From assembly GCA_039933215.1 (NCBI GenBank), contig JBDTOO010000108.1, forward strand, positions 1 through 8,342: 8,342 nt of DNA. The letters are read 5' to 3'. How positions within the stretch are numbered: the first letter of the stretch is position 1; every line of letters begins with the position of its first letter. This document shows, in pieces, positions 6,039 through 8,342 of the stretch. The stretch is from JALYUA01 sp039933215. Its GTDB lineage: Bacteria > Acidobacteriota > Thermoanaerobaculia > UBA5066 > Gp7-AA6. A program made the position numbers and the translations under genes. The notes beneath the pieces are model-generated. The model was not told the DNA's origin, searched no databases, and saw nothing but the letters and a program-made list of their open reading frames with translations.

Positions 6039-8218
6039 CAGTCGAGGTTCTCGAGCATCTTGATGTCGGAGGAATGCCGGTCGACGCGAGAGTAGACGAC
6101 GCGCGCGCCGTCCGGCGAGACCGCGAAGCCGTACCAATCCTGTCCGCCGGGCGTGGGCAGGTCTCGCGCCGGCGATCCATCGGCGGGCTGGAAGCGGACG
6201 ACGTCAGGACGCTCGCCGTCGCGGGATGCTCGGTAGAAGAAGCCGCCGGGGCCGAGCTGCCAGTCCGTGGCGTTGGAGGGCTCGGGCCCCGCGGAGACCC
6301 GTTCGGCGGGCGCGTGCTCCGTTCCGAGCGCCTTCTTCCAGAGGCCGGCGGCGTCGGCACGGGAGTAGTAGAGAGTCCGTCCGTCGGCCGACTCGGCGGC
6401 CGCGTACCCTCCGCCCTCCGTGACGCGCGTGACAGAGCTCGTCGCCAGCGCGAGTTCCCAGACCTCCCAGGCTCCGCTCCTGCGCGACGCGAAGTAGACC
6501 TCCGTACCGTCCGCGGACCACGCCGGGGCGAGCTCGTCGCCCGGCCCGGTCGTGAGGCGGGAGACCGGTCCGCCCGCGGCGTCCACGCGGTAGACGTCCG
6601 CCTGCCCCGAGGGCCGCGCCACGAAGAGGACCGTGCGTCCGTCGGGAGACCAGCGCGGCGAGCCGACGAATCCGCCCCGGAATGACGTCAGCCGGACGGG
6701 ATTCGTCCCGTCGCTTCCCGACGACCAGAGCTCGTAGGTCCCGGAGCGCGTGGACGTGTAGGCGACGCGGCGCCCATCCGGCGACACCCGCGGGTCGAGG
6801 TTCCACTCCTCGTTGGAGGAGGTGAGCGCGAGCGGCGCGGCCGCTGCGGAAGCCGGAGACACGGCCGGATCCGCGAGCGGGTACGACCAGAGGTTGATCT
6901 CGTAGATCCAGTCCTCGTAAGCGACGAGGCTGCGGGCGCGGGCGGAGGACGGATACTTGATCTTCGAGCCGCCTCCCGCCACGAATCGCGGCTCGCCTCC
7001 CGACGCGGAGACGCGCCAGAGGCTGTACAACCCGGCGCGATTCGACGAGAAGAAGAGGTCCCGGCCGTCGCGCGACCAGTCGGCTCCCCGGACGTCGCGG
7101 TTGTCGGCGGTGACGCGGCGCGGCTCGCCCCCGGCCGACGGGACCGTGAAGACGTCGTCGACGCCCGCGCTCGAGGCGCGGAGGAAGGCGATCGTGCGGC
7201 CATCCGGGGAGAACGCGGGCGAATAGTCGCCGACGGCCGGCGCGGAAGGAGACGTGAGCTCGCGCGCGGCGCCGCTTTCGAGATCGAGCCGGAACAGGTG
7301 CTTGACCCCGTCCGCGTTGCGGCGCGGATAAACGATCGACCGGCCGTCGGGTGCCCAGGCCAGCCGCTGCCCTTCGGGGACTCCGCACGGCGCGAGGGTC
7401 CGGACGGCGCCGCCCAGCGCGGAAACGACCGAGATCGAGCAGCCGGCGCCGCCCGGGAGGACGCGCGAGAACGCGATGCGCTGCCCGTCCGGCGACCACG
7501 ACGGGGCGTAGTCGGACGGACCGTCCGTCAGCTTCAGCGGCTTCTCCGCGTCGACCAGCTGGAGCCAGACGGCTTCGGCCTTCCCGCTGCCGCCGTTCCA
7601 GTTGAAGGCGACGCGGCTGCCGTCGGGGGAGACTGCCGGATCCGACTCGTTGCCGGGGGAGCTCGTCAGGGGAACCGCGCGGACGGGATCGCGGGGCGTC
7701 CGGCTTGCGCGCGCGAGCCACACCGCCGCCGCGACGGAGATGAGAAGGAGGAGAGCGAAGAGGGGGAGAAACCGCCGGAGCGGCGACGCCGGAGCGAGCG
7801 GGGGCGGGTCCGAACTCGGAATCCCGGAGCGGGGCGCCGAAGAAACCCGAGGCGCGCCTTCCGCCGCGGGCCGCGGGGCGATGAGACGATAGCCACGCTT
7901 GCGGATCGTCTCGATCACCCGCGGATGGGCGGCGTCGTCGCCGAACACCTTGCGCAGCTCGCCGACGGCTCGCGTCAGGACGTCCTCGGTGACGTGGGTG
8001 CCGCTCCAGACGGTCTCGAAGAGCTCGTCCTTCGAGACGACCTCGCCCCAACGCTCCGCGAGCCGGAGCAGGACGCCCATGACCTTCGGCTCGAGCTGGA
8101 AGGTCCGCCCGGGGGCGATGACGCGGTTCAGGTCCGGCTGGACGGTGCGATCGCCGATCGCAAACCCATCGGGCCCGAAGGCGCCCCCGTTCGTGCGTTC
8201 CCTCGGATCCAGGCTCAC
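6038..8218 (-). CDS. CadC/ToxR-like membrane regulator: winged-helix DNA-binding domain + TM + TolB/PD40 beta-propellers (726 aa)
   Basis: This is a predicted one-component membrane regulator. Residues 33-114 form an OmpR/PhoB-type winged helix (Trans_Reg_C): VLTRAVGELRKVFGDD at 80-95 holds the recognition helix, and IETIRKRGYRLIAP at 102-115 the wing. A Pro/Ala/Ser-rich linker (116-146) leads to one membrane helix at about 150-169, so the remainder should be periplasmic. That part consists of PD40/TolB units, with SPDG-type turns at 197, 242, 289, 337, 382, 479, 523, 568, 610 and 701 and degenerate units near 424 and 656: about twelve, fitting two six-bladed propellers. The only cysteines, Cys260 and Cys278, are in the propeller region. 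There is no receiver domain, so the propeller probably senses a ligand or partner. The start is GTG, with TGA immediately before it in frame and no good ribosome site close by. This architecture is common in Acidobacteriota; target genes are unknown. Confidence 0.92.
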   Translation of the reverse strand: MSLDPRERTNGGAFGPDGFAIGDRTVQPDLNRVIAPGRTFQLEPKVMGVLLRLAERWGEVVSKDELFETVWSGTHVTEDVLTRAVGELRKVFGDDAAHPRVIETIRKRGYRLIAPRPAAEGAPRVSSAPRSGIPSSDPPPLAPASPLRRFLPLFALLLLISVAAAVWLARASRTPRDPVRAVPLTSSPGNESDPAVSPDGSRVAFNWNGGSGKAEAVWLQLVDAEKPLKLTDGPSDYAPSWSPDGQRIAFSRVLPGGAGCSISVVSALGGAVRTLAPCGVPEGQRLAWAPDGRSIVYPRRNADGVKHLFRLDLESGAARELTSPSAPAVGDYSPAFSPDGRTIAFLRASSAGVDDVFTVPSAGGEPRRVTADNRDVRGADWSRDGRDLFFSSNRAGLYSLWRVSASGGEPRFVAGGGSKIKYPSSARARSLVAYEDWIYEINLWSYPLADPAVSPASAAAAPLALTSSNEEWNLDPRVSPDGRRVAYTSTRSGTYELWSSGSDGTNPVRLTSFRGGFVGSPRWSPDGRTVLFVARPSGQADVYRVDAAGGPVSRLTTGPGDELAPAWSADGTEVYFASRRSGAWEVWELALATSSVTRVTEGGGYAAAESADGRTLYYSRADAAGLWKKALGTEHAPAERVSAGPEPSNATDWQLGPGGFFYRASRDGERPDVVRFQPADGSPARDLPTPGGQDWYGFAVSPDGARVVYSRVDRHSSDIKMLENLD

Positions 8219-8224
8219 TCAGGG

Positions 8225-8230
8225 ATCTTA
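8225..8230 (-). promoter_or_regulatory. Candidate -10 element (TAAGAT) close to the GTG of the propeller regulator
   Basis: On the minus strand TAAGAT lies 6 nt before the GTG at 8218, so transcription from it would begin at or next to the start codon, giving a leaderless message. The nearest Shine-Dalgarno-like GGAGG, at 8236-8240, is 17 nt away, too far for normal use. No clear -35 is found at the expected distance, where the foot of the palindromic element lies. Tentative. Confidence 0.35.
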
Positions 8231-8240
8231 CGTCGCCTCC

Positions 8241-8327
8241 GCGGAGCGAGGGGTCTGCCGCTTCGCGGCACCGGCGTCCGGTTCGCGCGGGTGCGCGCTC
8301 GACCGGACGCCTGACCCCTCGCTCCGC
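8241..8327. repeat. Nested palindromic element able to fold as a three-way junction (REP/MITE-like)
   Basis: Four nested perfect inverted repeats occupy this stretch. The foot is 15 bp (8241-8255 with 8313-8327). Directly after it comes a 6-bp arm, TGCCGC at 8256-8261 with GCGGCA at 8265-8270, loop TTC. A second, 10-bp arm follows, GGCGTCCGGT at 8273-8282 with ACCGGACGCC at 8302-8311, and it contains a further 5-bp hairpin (8284-8288 with 8293-8297, loop GGGT). About 72 of 87 bases can pair. A GCC/GGC match at 8235-8237 and 8331-8333 may extend the foot past a 3x3 internal loop. It lacks a T-run and any reading frame of note. It could be a dispersed repeat unit, a structured RNA, or a terminator for a gene beyond the window. 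The structure is certain; the role is inferred. Confidence 0.75.
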
Positions 8328-8342
8328 TCCGGCTCCCGCAGC

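Noticed and set aside
3688..6360. 890-codon open frame on the minus strand across iorB
   Set aside because: It is antisense to a gene with clear family motifs, is rich in Arg, Gly, Pro and Ala, has no domain I recognise, and reflects the shortage of stop codons in GC-rich DNA.
6480..7660. Recurring gtccgg-cga-type DNA words that look like a dispersed repeat
   Set aside because: They are the codons of the SPDG turns of the propeller units on the minus strand, spaced 42-48 codons apart, so the periodicity is explained by the protein.
6204..8051. 615-codon minus-strand frame inside the regulator gene
   Set aside because: It is a shifted-frame shadow of the SPDG-repeat coding sequence; the repeats and Arg richness are carried over from that codon pattern.

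Overview
The window is very GC-rich and holds five complete protein genes plus several inverted repeats. No rRNA, tRNA, CRISPR array or insertion sequence is visible. An Acidobacteriota genome is the most likely source. A small PadR regulator paired with an ADOP-type 'duplicated orphan permease', and a winged-helix protein fused through one membrane segment to TolB/PD40 propeller repeats, are both expanded in that phylum. Other high-GC phyla carrying the same families (for example Gemmatimonadota) cannot be excluded. This assignment is an inference from gene content.

Layout. On the minus strand at 52-3064 lies a padR -> ADOP permease operon with a 25 nt gap. Upstream of padR is a good sigma70-type promoter (TTGACA -35) overlaid by a perfect 11+11 bp inverted repeat, best read as the PadR operator. 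Divergently, on the plus strand at 3278-6000, lies a two-gene operon for an IorA/IorB-type molybdenum hydroxylase: a 155-aa protein with two [2Fe-2S] clusters and a 752-aa molybdopterin subunit with a Tat signal, joined by a GTGA stop/start overlap. Convergent with it on the minus strand at 6038-8218 is a 726-aa CadC/ToxR-like membrane regulator with 12 recognisable propeller units. Its GTG start is preceded immediately by an in-frame stop.

The right edge (8241-8327) carries the most striking non-coding object: an 87-nt stretch that folds almost completely into a three-way junction (15-bp foot, a 6-bp arm and a 10-bp arm capped by a 5-bp hairpin). It looks like a REP/MITE-type palindromic unit or a structured regulatory element in front of the regulator gene.

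How the genes may work together. PadR probably represses its own operon with the ADOP permease in response to an unknown signal; because its operator lies in the shared divergent region, it could also affect the hydroxylase operon. IorB is probably exported by Tat together with its cofactor-loaded IorA partner, to oxidise an aldehyde or N-heterocycle outside the cytoplasm. No electron-acceptor cytochrome and no molybdenum-cofactor maturation gene is in the window. The propeller regulator may or may not be linked to these operons; convergent orientation alone is weak evidence. All five genes belong to known families, and I found no coding system here that is clearly undescribed.
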